A DNA stretch of 64,000 nt from Fallopia convolvulus (lineage: Eukaryota; Streptophyta; Magnoliopsida; Caryophyllales; Polygonaceae): NCBI GenBank assembly GCA_964016875.1, contig OZ024718.1, positions 7,197,001 through 7,261,000 of the forward strand, written 5' to 3'. The notes under the pieces are model-generated. The model was not told the origin of the DNA, made no database searches, and saw nothing but the letters and a program-made list of their open reading frames with translations. This document shows, piece after piece, positions 1 to 10,801 of the stretch. The translations under genes and the position numbers were made by a program. The number at the start of each line of letters is the position of its first letter. Position 1 is the stretch's first letter.

Positions 1-772
1 CAAAAAAAATTAACTTTTCATCTAAAAACTACTTTCTATTCCAAAGTGAAACAAGCCCTAAAATAGTAGTAGTCACTCACAGGATTTGTTAGATTGTTCA
101 AGAACATAGTTTTGGTAATTTCAAAGACATTCAAATTATTGAAACTTTGATTCTTAAGTTTTAAGCAAAAATATGGGCCTTCATTGATGGGCTTTTCAAC
201 AAAAGGGAACATGGCCATATGAGACTGAAACTGGCTGGACCGAGAAAGCCCAATCCGACATTCCGACTGCATTGATATTCAAGATGAAGAAATGAAATTT
301 CGGTCTGAAGATGATGAATTCGTCTCCTTTTCACCTCCACAATTTCCCTGCTATGCTCCATGGAGTGATGGAACCCGAATTCTACGCCGCCTATTTTTCT
401 CTCTTTTTATTCTTTGTGCTTTGCGTTGCCTCTGGTTTTGCCGCTTGCTTTCCCGCCTTATCCCTTCTCCAAATCTCTTCGTTTGCATCAATTCCCGAAT
501 TGTTCAACTGAAATCAGATAATTTGAGATTTGCCCTCTTTTCCACAGCAGCCCATCTAAACGACACCAGTCTCCGAGAGGTTAGTCATTCAGTACCAAAA
601 TTGTGTTTACCCAGTGATCAGTTCAATTGGGGCTGTTTTGGCTGAAATTTGGGTTTCAGTTGATAATTGAAGTGCTCGTTTCAGCTTTGATGCTTTGCTG
701 GTTAAGTTTGAATGGTGGGTGGGAATTGGTGTTGTATTTGATTGTTAGTTAGTGCTCTTATTCGTTGCCCTA
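1..772. other. 5' flank and leader of the trihelix-like gene
   Basis: No supported gene lies here. A plus-strand open frame at 292-645 and shorter ones on both strands show no recognisable domain and are probably chance frames in leader or promoter DNA. The stretch immediately before 773 is T-rich, as expected for a plant 5' UTR. I could not fix a TATA box or transcription start. Confidence 0.4.
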
Positions 773-2014
773 ATGATGTCTCCTCCTAGAAGGAAGAAAT
801 GGAGTGAGACCGAGGAGAAAGCCTTAATTGACAGGTATGGGGAGATGGTTGTAGCTGGTGATTTAGCCAAAATGAAAACCAGGGAGAAGAAATTTAGACC
901 AATTGCCTTTCATGTTAACAATATACACCATGACCAGGACCCGGTTTCTTATCCATGGCAGTGGACTTGGAAAGATGTGTCCACCAAGGTGCAGAACATG
1001 AGGCACCAGTATTTGCTGGTCAAGCAGAAGATTAAGAAGCCAGAATTGAGCAATGGGGATGATCCCTTAAGTGAGGAATTCGATTGGCCGGAGGGTGTTT
1101 CATATTGGTCTAACTTTCTTAGGTACAAGGAAGTTTTCGGGGATGTGCCACTCTCGAATGATCCGGTTTTGGGCCCTCCTAGGAATGAGGAGAGTGACCA
1201 TCATTTTGATGGGACGGAGTTACTTGCATTTGGGAATTTGGAGCAATCCGAGGATGGGGATTTTGATGGAGGTGATAACGGGGTTTCAAGATTAGGGTTT
1301 GAGTATGATGGTGAAGAAAGGGAGGGGAATTTTAGTGGTAGTCGTAATCATTTGAAGGATGATGGAGATGATGGGTTGGTGTATGAAGAAGTTGAGCCTA
1401 ACGGATCGGAGTCTAAGAGGAAGAAGGAATCCAAGAAAACATGGGGTTTTGTTACGAGTCAAGTAAGGCAGTTGAAGGAAATGCAAGTCTTGTTTGAGCA
1501 ACGTGAGCGGGAAAGGCAGAGGAGAGAGCAGATTTCTTTCGAGCGGCAGAAGAAGAGAGAGAGGGAAATGGAAGAAATGGAAAAGCAAAGAGAAGGGAGG
1601 GAGAAGAAAAGGAAGCTGTTAAGAAGGCAATGGAGGGAAGAGTGGGAAGCCATGGAGAAGGAGAGCCAAGAAAGGGAAAGAAGAAGACGAGAGGAAATGG
1701 TAATTCAAGAAAGGGAATGGGAAGAGAGGATGAATATAAGGAGATCTGAATGGACGAAGAGAATGGATGAGATGTTGAATCACCATAGAGCTGAAATGGG
1801 TCAGATGCAATCTAGAGTTCTCAATGAACAGCAAAATCTTGTGAATCAGTTGTTGGGGATTGTCTCTCAGTGGACTGGTCATACAAGTGTGCTTTCTGAT
1901 CATACAAGCGCCAACAACCATTATCTTGCAGCACAAATGATGCAGAGTATGCACCATGTAAATGGCTTGGTTCATGATGATACTAGAGTTGAAGGAGACA
2001 ACCAAGATGATTAA
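773..2014 (+). CDS. Trihelix/SANT-like DNA-binding protein with long coiled coil
   Basis: Single-exon frame of 413 residues. ATG codons at 773 and 776 are adjacent; the upstream open frame starts only with GTG, so 773 is chosen. Residues about 4-95 form a tryptophan-spaced helical domain (KKWSETEEKAL, then WQWTWKDVSTKVQNMRHQY), as in plant trihelix/MYB-SANT-like proteins that bind DNA in the nucleus. A W/F-rich stretch follows (FDWPEGVSYWSNFLRYKEVF), then an acidic linker. Residues about 225-350 are extremely rich in R, E, K, Q and M, a predicted long coiled coil probably used for dimerisation. The C-terminus is polar. I recognise the family but not a specific orthologue, and targets are unknown. 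Codon use is ordinary and there are no frame breaks, so it is probably functional. Confidence 0.85.
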   Translation: MMSPPRRKKWSETEEKALIDRYGEMVVAGDLAKMKTREKKFRPIAFHVNNIHHDQDPVSYPWQWTWKDVSTKVQNMRHQYLLVKQKIKKPELSNGDDPLSEEFDWPEGVSYWSNFLRYKEVFGDVPLSNDPVLGPPRNEESDHHFDGTELLAFGNLEQSEDGDFDGGDNGVSRLGFEYDGEEREGNFSGSRNHLKDDGDDGLVYEEVEPNGSESKRKKESKKTWGFVTSQVRQLKEMQVLFEQRERERQRREQISFERQKKREREMEEMEKQREGREKKRKLLRRQWREEWEAMEKESQERERRRREEMVIQEREWEERMNIRRSEWTKRMDEMLNHHRAEMGQMQSRVLNEQQNLVNQLLGIVSQWTGHTSVLSDHTSANNHYLAAQMMQSMHHVNGLVHDDTRVEGDNQDD

Positions 2015-2169
2015 TTTATAGTTGATGGGTGATAAATTCGACTACTATTTTTTTTCTAGTATGTTTTTGTATATGATTTGTTGCATTAATAATATGTAGC
2101 TTTGAAATTGAATATTATGGCACATGTGTGGATACTGAAGTTTCTGTTCTCCAATTCGCTATGATGACA

Positions 2170-2420
2170 TGATTTCAAGTGAGGTTCCAAACCGGGACTG
2201 TGGTAGAGAGTGCTGAGGCAGAAGTAATAGTATGGTCACTCTCTGTTGCGGAACAGTTTGGCCATTCTCGAGTGATTATTGAGTCGGATTGCCTCCCCTG
2301 ATGACAAAGCTGAAAAAGTCGATGGTACATCGAACAACCTTAGGTACTCTGGTGGCAAGAATTTTAAATAAGGCTTGGGGTTTTGAAGAATGCAGCTGGT
2401 GTTTTGTTCGCCTAATCTAT
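2170..2420 (+). pseudogene. RNase H-like (RVT_3) fragment of a non-LTR retrotransposon
   Basis: From about 2200 the frame reads ESAEAEVIVWSLSVAEQFG followed by an IIESDCL motif. This is the usual core of plant LINE-type RNase H domains (acidic AEA..., then ESDC). A TGA directly after ends the frame near 2301. Downstream pieces in other frames (FEECSWCFVR) resemble the family's C-terminal part. It is a short broken relic, possibly part of a host RNase H-like gene instead; no poly(A) tail or target duplication was found. Confidence 0.55.
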
Positions 2421-2853
2421 TCGTAAGTTTTTTTTTTTTTTACATTTGTTGCAAGTTGCGTTTTTAGGGTTTGATTTGATTTTGAATCGAATTATTTTTG
2501 TTGAATGGAATTGATTTTCTTTAGGATTATTGATTAAATTGAATGTAAGCGATTATTGGCTGAATTGGTTTTGTTTGAATAACTGATTTGGGCTGAAAAG
2601 CCAGCTCGTTTGCAAATTGAAAGGATGCCTTGGAACTGGATCGATGATCAAAATTGTAGGAAGAAGCATAGGATTGATTTAATACAAGAAGCATTGTTAG
2701 CATTTTGATAGTAATCTGAACTCTCTCATGCATTTATGCTTAGCATATCAGTGAATACTAGACATCACTTTCTCACAAAACTAATCCTAGTGTTGTTGTT
2801 TAAATTGCTTTTCAGCCGTGTTCTTGATTTCTTCCTCGTTGTAAAATCTACAA

Positions 2854-3410
2854 TGGGAAAGAAAATGTCTGAGGAAAGTGGTGGTACTTTTAAGCCTAAA
2901 ACAGGAGCTACCACTAAAGATGGGAGGAAGAAAGAAAAGTTGTCATTTTCAGCTTTGCCTGCAAGCATGGATCAAAAGACTGAGAAGACAAGGAAGCGAT
3001 CCACATCTGATGGGATTGATCTTCCTTCATCTGATGAGGAAGATGAAGAGAGGATTAATAGTCCCAAAAAGAATCACAGGGAAGAAGCTGTGTTGCTGCG
3101 CGGGAAAAGAAGGAGATGATGGCTGCCGAAGCTTCTGAGCGGGTCAAAGGTGAGGCGCTCAAGGGTGATCATGATGGTTTTACTGTTCTCATTGGAACGT
3201 GAAAAGAAGGAGATGATAATCAAAGCCAATGTCAAAAATACTTCATTGAAAATATCTCATGGGAAAAGATATGGTTTGGTTGGACCGAATGGAACAGGCA
3301 AATCCACTCTCTTGACACTTCATTGAAAAATATTGATGTCCTTTTGGTTGAGCAAGAGGTTATGGGCGATGATGGCAGAACAGCTCTTGATTGCCCTTAT
3401 CCCAAATGAC
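2854..3410 (+). pseudogene. ABCF4: Collapsed ABCF-type (GCN20-like) ABC ATPase pseudogene
   Basis: The ATG at 2854 opens a lysine- and glutamate-rich N-terminus (MGKKMSEESGG, then DGIDLPSSDEEDEE) like that of plant ABCF4/GCN20-type soluble ABC proteins, which act in translation control. The frame stops near 3117. Further pieces follow in shifted frames: EASERV, DHDGFTVLIG, then SHGKRYGLVGPNGTGKST with the Walker A loop at 3282-3308, then NIDVLLVEQEVMGDD near 3330-3370. Large internal parts and everything after the first nucleotide-binding loop are missing, so about 190 codons remain of a family of roughly 700. Plainly dead. I cannot tell whether it is a retrocopy. Confidence 0.7.
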
Positions 3411-4685
3411 TATAAACCCTTTAATTGCCTTTGAAGCCCTCAAAAGGGAAATGAAACACAATATTGCACAAATGTGTTTGTGCAATGGAGATGTTGCAAG
3501 GCCGACGTGATGTAAAAAAATGCTATATTGCTTTGCTGTATAAGTTGACTCTAAAGTCTAAACCATTGAGCCCATGAAGATCAACCCGCAGAGATCACAT
3601 AATTTGTTTATCAGTTTGGTACAAGTGAAATGTTTGTCTCACAAATCTATTGCATGTAGGGCTTGTAATTACCCACGAGTAATCAAACTATTTGTATAAC
3701 CCGACCTAATTAAAAGGATGAAAACTCAAATAAAAGCGCATGATAGGTGATTCGTATAATAGGTGAAATTGGTTACTGGTCGGATAAAAGTAAGATTTTG
3801 TCATCCAAATAATCGACACTTCACCCACTTATCCGAATCACTTGGCCTTTTCCATTCCACTTATTTTAACCCAAGTATAAAGGCATATTTTAAATATTTT
3901 AGGAAATATTCTGTTGGTAGACTCGAGTTTTTAACTTTCATGATGTTGCAATGAAAAAAACTTATTTCTGGTGGTACTCCCGAACTTTTACAAAAGTTCA
4001 ACTTATACCCTTATTTGTGAAATTTTGTTAGTTTATAACAAAATTAGTATGTTTTCTATTGAAAAACTATTTTTTATTTAATTAAATTAAAAAAATTTAA
4101 TATTAAAATATTTATATTAAAATAAATATATTACATAATTAAAATTTATCATGTAGGTTTTATGTAGTAATTTTTACAATTTAAAAAATTAATAGAACTT
4201 TTGACCTATAGAGTAAATAATTTAAAAAAACTTGTCAAATATAGGAATTTAAATTTGTGAAAATATATAAGCCTATATTATTTTACAAGGGATAAAATTC
4301 ATTAGAAAAATTTATTTTACAATTCATATATTATTTTACAATTTTATTATTATTCAAGCAATAAAATTCATATATTATTTTATAATTTTGTTCTAACTTA
4401 ATAAAATACAAAAAAAATTATTAGAAAACTAACTAATTTGGTTATAAATAACGAAATTTTACCAGGTAAGGACACAAGCCGAATTTTTACAAGAGTTTAG
4501 GGATAACAACCAAAATTTTGCAATATTTTTTTAGCATTTAACATTTCAAATGTATTTTTGTGTTTTTTCACATTAATATTACTTTATGGATTTGTGTTTT
4601 CATTCGTTTGTATAGTGTATTGACAATTTACAATATGAACTCGTATCTTTTTATATATATATATCATGTCTTTTGTAATGTTATT
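3411..4685. other. AT-rich intergenic stretch, no gene seen
   Basis: Mostly A/T with many stops in all frames. Short open frames (for example 3763-3954) have no recognisable motif. The last five bases, TTATT, are the left copy of the target duplication of the Tat-type retroelement that follows. Confidence 0.5.
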
Positions 4686-5508
4686 TGATGAAACCCGAAA
4701 TAAACCGGACGCTAGAAGACAAGAAATGAGATTACTTTTATTCGATTGTGCAAACACTTACTCTTTTATTCATGCCTTTAATGCGATATTACAAGTTGTG
4801 AGGTTACAATTAATGAGATTACGACCAGCGATTATGCCCTAGATCTCTTTTAGAGTATCCGAGATCTCGATCTAATAAGGTTCGAGATCTCCTAGTTACA
4901 ACGAGGTTCTATCACCCGAAGGCTGAGTGTCGAATTCTAGTGGCGAGGTCGAGGGGTTGATTTAGCACGCGATGATTGTGACCTGCGAGGCGATGTTGCG
5001 AGATCTTTGATTGAGGTAGAGATTCTTTTGGGTGACTTGAAGTCTTATTGTAGACCTTCACTCGTCTGCAGCGTGGTCTTTATCAATGTTTCAACACGTC
5101 GATCTTCAACGAGCAAGATAGTTCTTGAGTTCAAGAGGTTTTCGACCCCTCGCTATCTACGAGGTTCTCCTCTATTTATAGAGATTTGAGGAGTCGAGAT
5201 TTGGTGCTTGCTCGATGTGGGATGCCCGAGATCATGCCTTTTGATTGGTCGATTGTGAGGCAGTTGGTCATTGGTTGGAGGAGTGGCGACTGCTGAGTGG
5301 TTTAGACGGGGCGGGGGTGTCAGCTTTTGAGCAACGAGGTTTAGACCTCGTTGCCGAGGTTTCGGGGACTCGCAAAGGCAGGGGTTTGTTTGTTTTTTTA
5401 GAGATGGGTATGACAATGGGCCCCGAGTTTAACCATGGGAGTCCCACCGGATCCGTTAATCCTCGTACCCCGGTCCCACCTCTTATTCTGCCATTTTGAG
5501 CACCATCA
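4686..5508 (-). repeat. 3' LTR of the Tat-type element
   Basis: 823 bp, TGATG...CATCA, matching 16075-16887. It holds a 9-bp indel relative to its partner near 5385. A minus-strand TATA box is at about 5171-5182. Confidence 0.93.
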
Positions 5509-6644
5509 CAACCCCATGGCATGGGGACCTCGTCTCGAGGACCGCAGGTCATATATGAACAGTATCTAGTTCTCCAGACCCGGGGTGCGAGGCTTTTAGC
5601 CTTAGGATTGGTGAAGAGCGAGGTGTAGAGGCTGGACGAACCCTTTTGCGAGGACTTTTTTAGCAAGGAACTTTTCCGCGAGGCCTGACACTTAGGTATT
5701 TCTCCCGTTATGTGCTTGACGAACTCTGGGCCTGTTTCCTCGTATTTCATTAATGGGTCTCTAAGGTGCATTTGGCCCATTAAGCTTTTTTGGGAGGGGG
5801 GGGGGGGGGGGAGGGAAGGGGAGGCCCAAGTTCGCTCTCTTTAAAAGCGTCTCCCCCACGCCCCCTAACACCTTTATCTTCATCTTCTTCTTCTTCGAGC
5901 ACACTCTCTTCCTCTTTTGTTCTTCCAATCTCCGGTGAACAGTCGACGGTTTCTCGATGGTTTCTCGCCGGTTTCCTGGAACGCCACTGCTACTTTGCGC
6001 AAATCTCCAGACAAGTAAGTGTTCGACTCCCCTCTTTGCGTTTTTTGACGTTTTCTCCTTCTCTCGCCGTTTCATGCCCTAGAGGGGGGACGGTTGCCCT
6101 CTGGCGTTTCATGCCGGTGTCCTGGCGGCGAAACGGAGGGGGCTAGGGCGGTGCTGGTGGTTTTTGGCGACTTCTTTCGAGTCTTTCTCCGGCGTGTTTT
6201 TTTTTTTTCTTTCATCGCTTCGTGCCCTAGTGGGGGATGGTTGCCCTCCGGCGTTTCGCGCTGGTGTCACAGCGGCGAAACGGAGGGAGTGAGGGCGGCG
6301 CTGGTGGTTTCGGTGATGCCCTCGATTTTTTCGTGCGTTAGCTGATGGTTGAACTTCTTCGCATCCCTTTCTTTCGAATTTCAAATTCCTCGGAAAGCCA
6401 AACGTCATGATGTTTGACTGACGGGACGTTTGGCCTTCCAACCGCTGGCTTCCACTCTTCTTCTCCGACTTTTGGCGCTCCGCATTCTCCCTAAGACGTC
6501 TTATCTGTCAGAGTAGCCCTAGGGTGCCACGTGTTCTCTTCCTGTTATCACCTCGCGTTTTCTTTCCTTTGTGGCTTTGTTCGATGTCTCAAAACCTCTT
6601 CTTTTCCAAGTGTTCGCCTTTCGTGGCTTGGACGTCGCTCTTTC
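5509..6644. other. 3' untranslated region of the Tat element / promoter side of its antisense gene
   Basis: Contains a poly-G tract at about 5792-5811 and two similar blocks near 6070-6160 and 6225-6310 sharing GGTTGCCCTC-GGCGTTTC-CGC. These form an imperfect direct repeat of about 155 bp spacing. No credible protein; apparent frames are in low-complexity DNA. Confidence 0.5.
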
Positions 6645-9292
6645 ATGCCTAGAGGAACTTCTTCAAGCCCCCCACCAGGCTTCACATTCAAGGCCCAAGA
6701 GAGGTTTTACGAGGAGCTTTCTGAGACCGAAGGGAGTGTCGAGACCAGTGATTCTCAGAATCCGAGGCCCCCTTCGCTCGTCTTTAGCGACCCTTCTTCT
6801 AGCGACTCTGTCATCTCGGTTAGCTCGTGCTTTCCTCGACTGCGCACATCTTCTGGGGTTGAAATGGCCTCGTCTTCGATTTCTGACGAGGAGGTCGCCG
6901 GGTCTGCTGCGAGGTCACGGAGTACATCACTGACTCTGTGTCGAGTATCCCTCCAATCCTCGAGGAGAGGATACCCATGTACCTGAACCCCTCGAGAGGG
7001 ATCTATCTGCCCGAGGGGGCTCCTACAGTCTTGAAGCGGGATGACCTTGAGAAGATTGCCAAGGACTTCCCCTGGCCGGAGGGGGTTGAGCTGGCACTTC
7101 CCGAAGGGGAGGGCTGCTCCCTGGCCTTGTATGAGAGGTGCATGGTTGTACACCTGCCTAGTCTCCAAGCCGGCTTCAGGTTGCCGCTAGCCCAGCATAT
7201 AGTCAACTTCTTGTGGGCTATGCACGTCTGCCCCGCGCAACTGTTTCCCAATGCGTGGAGGCTTCTGTGCGCTTATACCATCCGAAGCTACGAGCTCAGG
7301 GAGGGACCGGACCTGGATATTATGTCGAGCTTATTTTTGGCGAGGAGAGAACACGAGTCCTGCCTCGTCAACCTTAGCTTTCCCGGGCTCAAGATCACCA
7401 CGACCCCGTCAAACGTCGGTCAGTGGAAGGATAAATGGTTCTTGGTCCGGGACCCCACTGGGAGGTATCTCAACTTCCCACAGCTCCGAACAACTTCGTC
7501 CGACCCAAGGGTACACAAAAAGCCGCCGATCTCAAGGATCGGTACCCTCCGGCGCGCCAGGCGCCGTATTGGGAGTTCCTGGCATGGGGCAGGCTTGAGC
7601 GGGCCGGCCTAAGTCTTACACCTCCACCCCGCGAGGGCGAAGAGGGTACTTATTTTTCTTTTATTCCTGCGTTTTATTATTGTTTTTGGCTTTAACCCAC
7701 GTATAGCCTCGGGGGAGTACCTCGCTTATTTAGTGACGGTAACGAGCCTCGCTCGGATCACACAACTTTGACTGTTTGCGACGTTCTGTTCTTTGCTTTT
7801 TTTTAATCTAACTTGTTTTTTTTTCTTTTCTGGAAGTGGAACTTTTTAACGCTCTAGCCTAGAAGGCGCAGGGGAAGAGACCTGCAACCTCTACCGCCGA
7901 GGTCCCTCGGGCCCCGAAGGGCCCTATTGTAAAGGCGCCAGCTTCTTCGGCGAAGCCGCCAATCCCGCTGGCGAAGGCGACAACCCCTACGAGGGACGCA
8001 GGGGTAAAGATTACTGAGGGGGCTCCGTCCAAGGGAGACGCCACCAGGGAACCCTCCCATGCCCCCCGAGGATCCGACGACGGGGTCGGATCCAAAAGAA
8101 AAGACGCGGATGCCCTCCCCCTCACCAAGAGAAAAAGAAGAAACACAAGGGGGATAGCCAACGAGGTGCCCCGGGGAAGGAGGTCGTTGTTATCTCCGAC
8201 CTTGCGAGTCGGGTACTCTCTCGCGACTGTCCCCCCTCCGAGCAGTTCCACTGCCCCGGACCATACAAAGGGGGCACTTAGGAACTGGAAGAAGGACGAT
8301 TGGAAGGTGGATATCACGTGGGAGAACAATCTCTCCGAGGAAGCCCTTACTGACGAGGCCCTCCGCTACTCGGCGATGGTATGTCTCGCTTTGTTCTTGT
8401 AGGCTTCGCTTGCTAGCCTCATGCCTTCTCTTCCCTGATGTATCTTTTGATTTTTCCCATTTTTAGCATCACTTCTTTGAGAACTACATCTGTAGTCGCA
8501 TCAGCCTCCTCCAGAAAAACATGGACACCTTGGAGGCGAGGATCGCACAACTGAATGTGCGAAGAAGGAGAAGGACATCGCGGAGGCCACGAGGCGGACC
8601 CGGGCCGCGGAGGTTGCAGCGGCGGACGAGGCTAAGGCTACCGCCAAGGCCAAGGCGGGAGAGGCCAAGGCCAAGGAGGAAGAGAAGAAGACAAAGGAGG
8701 AGGCGGAGAAGGCCAAGGGCCTGGCTGGGGATCTAATGGCCGAGATCGAGGAGCTCCGGACCAAACTCTCCGCGGAGCACAACTTTTTCAAGGAGAAAGA
8801 GTCGGAGCTCCGAAAGGTCGAGGAGGAGAACAACAGCCTCCACGAGCGCATCAACGAGATTAACGAGGAGGTGGAGGCTGCGGGGCCTAGGTACGTGTCA
8901 TCTGCCGAGTACAAGGAACAACTGTTGAGCAGCATCGACAAAATGTACCGGCAGGCCATTCGTGCGGGTGTAGGCAGGCGGTGGCGATGTATGGATATAT
9001 CGACCCTCGCATTGCCTTCTTTATCCCCAACTATGGGATGACCATGGGTGAGGAAACCGGGGAAGAGCCCGAAAAAGAATGCGAGTTCTTCCTCGACAAC
9101 GAGGACGGGGCCGCGCCGAATGAGAGTACCGAGGCGCCCACCGCAGGGGCCCCTGGTCAGGGAGATTCGAACCTCGCTGCGGGAGATCTCAACCCCGCCC
9201 CGGACGCGCCGACCTCTGACCTTGAGGTGATCATTGCCTCACCCGTCTGCCAAGTCCCCATGGACCCCGCCGCCGAGATCCCGAAGGAGTGA
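6645..9292 (+). pseudogene. Antisense spliced gene in the Tat-type element ('putative gypsy-type transposon' protein)
   Basis: Plus strand, opposite to gag-pol. ATG at 6645 (MPRGTSSSPPPGFTF). After a frame change near 6900 comes a conserved globular part: LEKIAKDFPWPEGVELALP, then HLPSLQAGFRLPLAQHIVNF and PNAWRLLCAYTI, as in the plant family annotated putative gypsy-type transposon (PF04195). An intron probably spans about 7646-7850. A second intron, 8379-8466, is clear (GATG|GTATGT ... TTTTTAG|CATCAC) and in phase 0. The third exon has an alanine/lysine/glutamate coiled coil (8560-8900) and an acidic C-terminus ending at 9292. Frameshifts near 6900, 8560 and 8970 break it. Antisense extra frames are known in Tat-group elements; their role is unknown. 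Confidence 0.72.
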
Positions 9293-9535
9293 AGGGTGTC
9301 TGCCCTTGTAATTTTTGTGTTGTTTTTTGTTTTTTATTTGGTGGCCCGATTGGGGTCTGTAATTATGATACTCTGGGCCTCGCGACCTTATTTTATGCAA
9401 TTTATTTCCTTCGTTTGTGGTTGTGTTGTGTGTTTTCCATCGATCCAATTTATTGTATCCCGATCCAACCCCATGGTCCGAGCGCCGCAATATTTGTAGT
9501 CCTCTCGGGCCACATCGGGTGTTCGTTATATGTGC

Positions 9536-10160
9536 GATCCCGAGCCTTGCTCGTATTGTTTATAATAGATTATATGCCGCGATCACGAGCCTCGCTCGGA
9601 TCGCGCCTGATAGATTATATGCCACGATCACGACCCTCGCTCGGATCGTTTATAATAGATTATATGCAGCGATCACGAGCCACGCTCGGATCGCGGATGA
9701 TAGATTATATGCCACGATCACGAGCCTCGCTCGGATCTCGCATGATTGTTTTATGCCACGATCACGAGCCTCGCTCGGATCGCGCATGATAGAGTTTATA
9801 CCATGATCACGAGCGTTGCTCGGATCGCACATGATAGATTTTATGCCGCGATCACGAGCCTCGCTCGGATCGCGCATGATAGATTTTATGCCGCAATCAC
9901 GAGCCTCGCTCGGATCGCACATGATTGTTTTACGCCGCGATCAAGAGCCTCGCTCGAATCACGCATGATAGAGTTTATGCCACGATCACGAGCTTTGCTC
10001 GGATCGCGCCTGATAGATTTTATGCTGCGATCACGAGCCTCGCTCGGATCGCGCATGATAGATTTTATGCCGCGATCACGAGCCTCGCTCGGATCACGCA
10101 TGATAGAGTTTATGCCACGGTCACGAGCCTTGCTCGGATCGCGCATGATTGTTTTAATTG
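9536..10160. repeat. Tandem array, 45-bp unit, about 14 copies
   Basis: Period 45 bp, beginning GATCACGAGCCTCGCTCGG. Starts were read at about 9536, 9581, 9626, 9671, 9716 and 9760 and continue to about 10118. Each unit contains the near-palindrome GATC-ACGAGC-CT-CGCTCG-GATC. As 45 is a multiple of three, both strands stay open by chance (15-residue repeats such as ITSLARIAHDRFYAA); I do not treat these as genes. It abuts the 55-bp array. Confidence 0.93.
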
Positions 10161-10655
10161 TCTCCAACCCCAAGCGGGAAGCGAGGGGTGGAATTGAACT
10201 TCTTAAAACCGAGAATTTCCAACCCCAAGCAGGAAGCGAGGGGTGGAGTTGAATTTCTTAAAACCGAGAATTTCCTACCCCAAGCGGGAAGCGAGGGGTG
10301 GGATTGAACTTCTTAAAACCGAGAATCTCCAACCCCAAGCGGGAAGCGAGGGGTGGAATTGAACTTCTTAAAACCGAGAATCTCCAACCCCAAGTGGGAA
10401 GCGAGAGGTGGGATTGAACTTCTTAAAACCGAGAATCTCCAACCCCAAGCGAAAAGCGAGGGGTGGAATTGAACTTCTTAAAACCGAGAATCTCCAACCC
10501 CAAGCGGGAAGCGATCAGGGATGGAGTTGAACTTCTTAAAACCGAGAATCTCCAACCCCAAGCGGGAAGGGAGGGGTGGAATTGAACTTCTTAAAACCGA
10601 GAATCTCCAACCCCAAGCGGGAAACGAGGGGTGGAATTGAACTCTTACGCCGGAC
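10161..10655. repeat. Tandem array, 55-bp unit, about 9 copies
   Basis: Units start at about 10161, 10216, 10271, 10326, 10381, 10436, 10491, 10549 and 10604. One unit is 58 bp owing to three extra bases near 10514. Each carries an inverted repeat (CCAACCCC ... GGGGTGG) around an AAGCGGGAAGCGA loop. 55 is not a multiple of three, so no protein is implied. It lies just behind the integrase gene of the Tat element. Confidence 0.92.
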
Positions 10656-10801
10656 GTGCCCGTGTGACGAGGTTTTTCATGTTTGAGACAATATTTGGAA
10701 AACATTGCACAACCCTTTATTCATAAAATTTTTGGAAACGTCGAGAGTTTTGAGAGTTTACATGTAATATCTTTTGAGTCGAGCGATATTCCATGTCTTG
10801 C

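Noticed and set aside
292..645. 117-codon plus-strand frame before the trihelix-like gene
   Set aside because: Composition is that of T-rich leader DNA; no motif, and another frame overlaps it equally well.
9650..10252. Long open frames on both strands across the 45-bp array
   Set aside because: The unit length is a multiple of three and lacks stops in several frames; the frames merely repeat 15-residue units.
9536..10655. CRISPR-like arrays (regular repeats of 45 and 55 bp)
   Set aside because: Repeats are contiguous without unique spacers, lie in a plant retroelement, and no cas genes exist. They are satellites.
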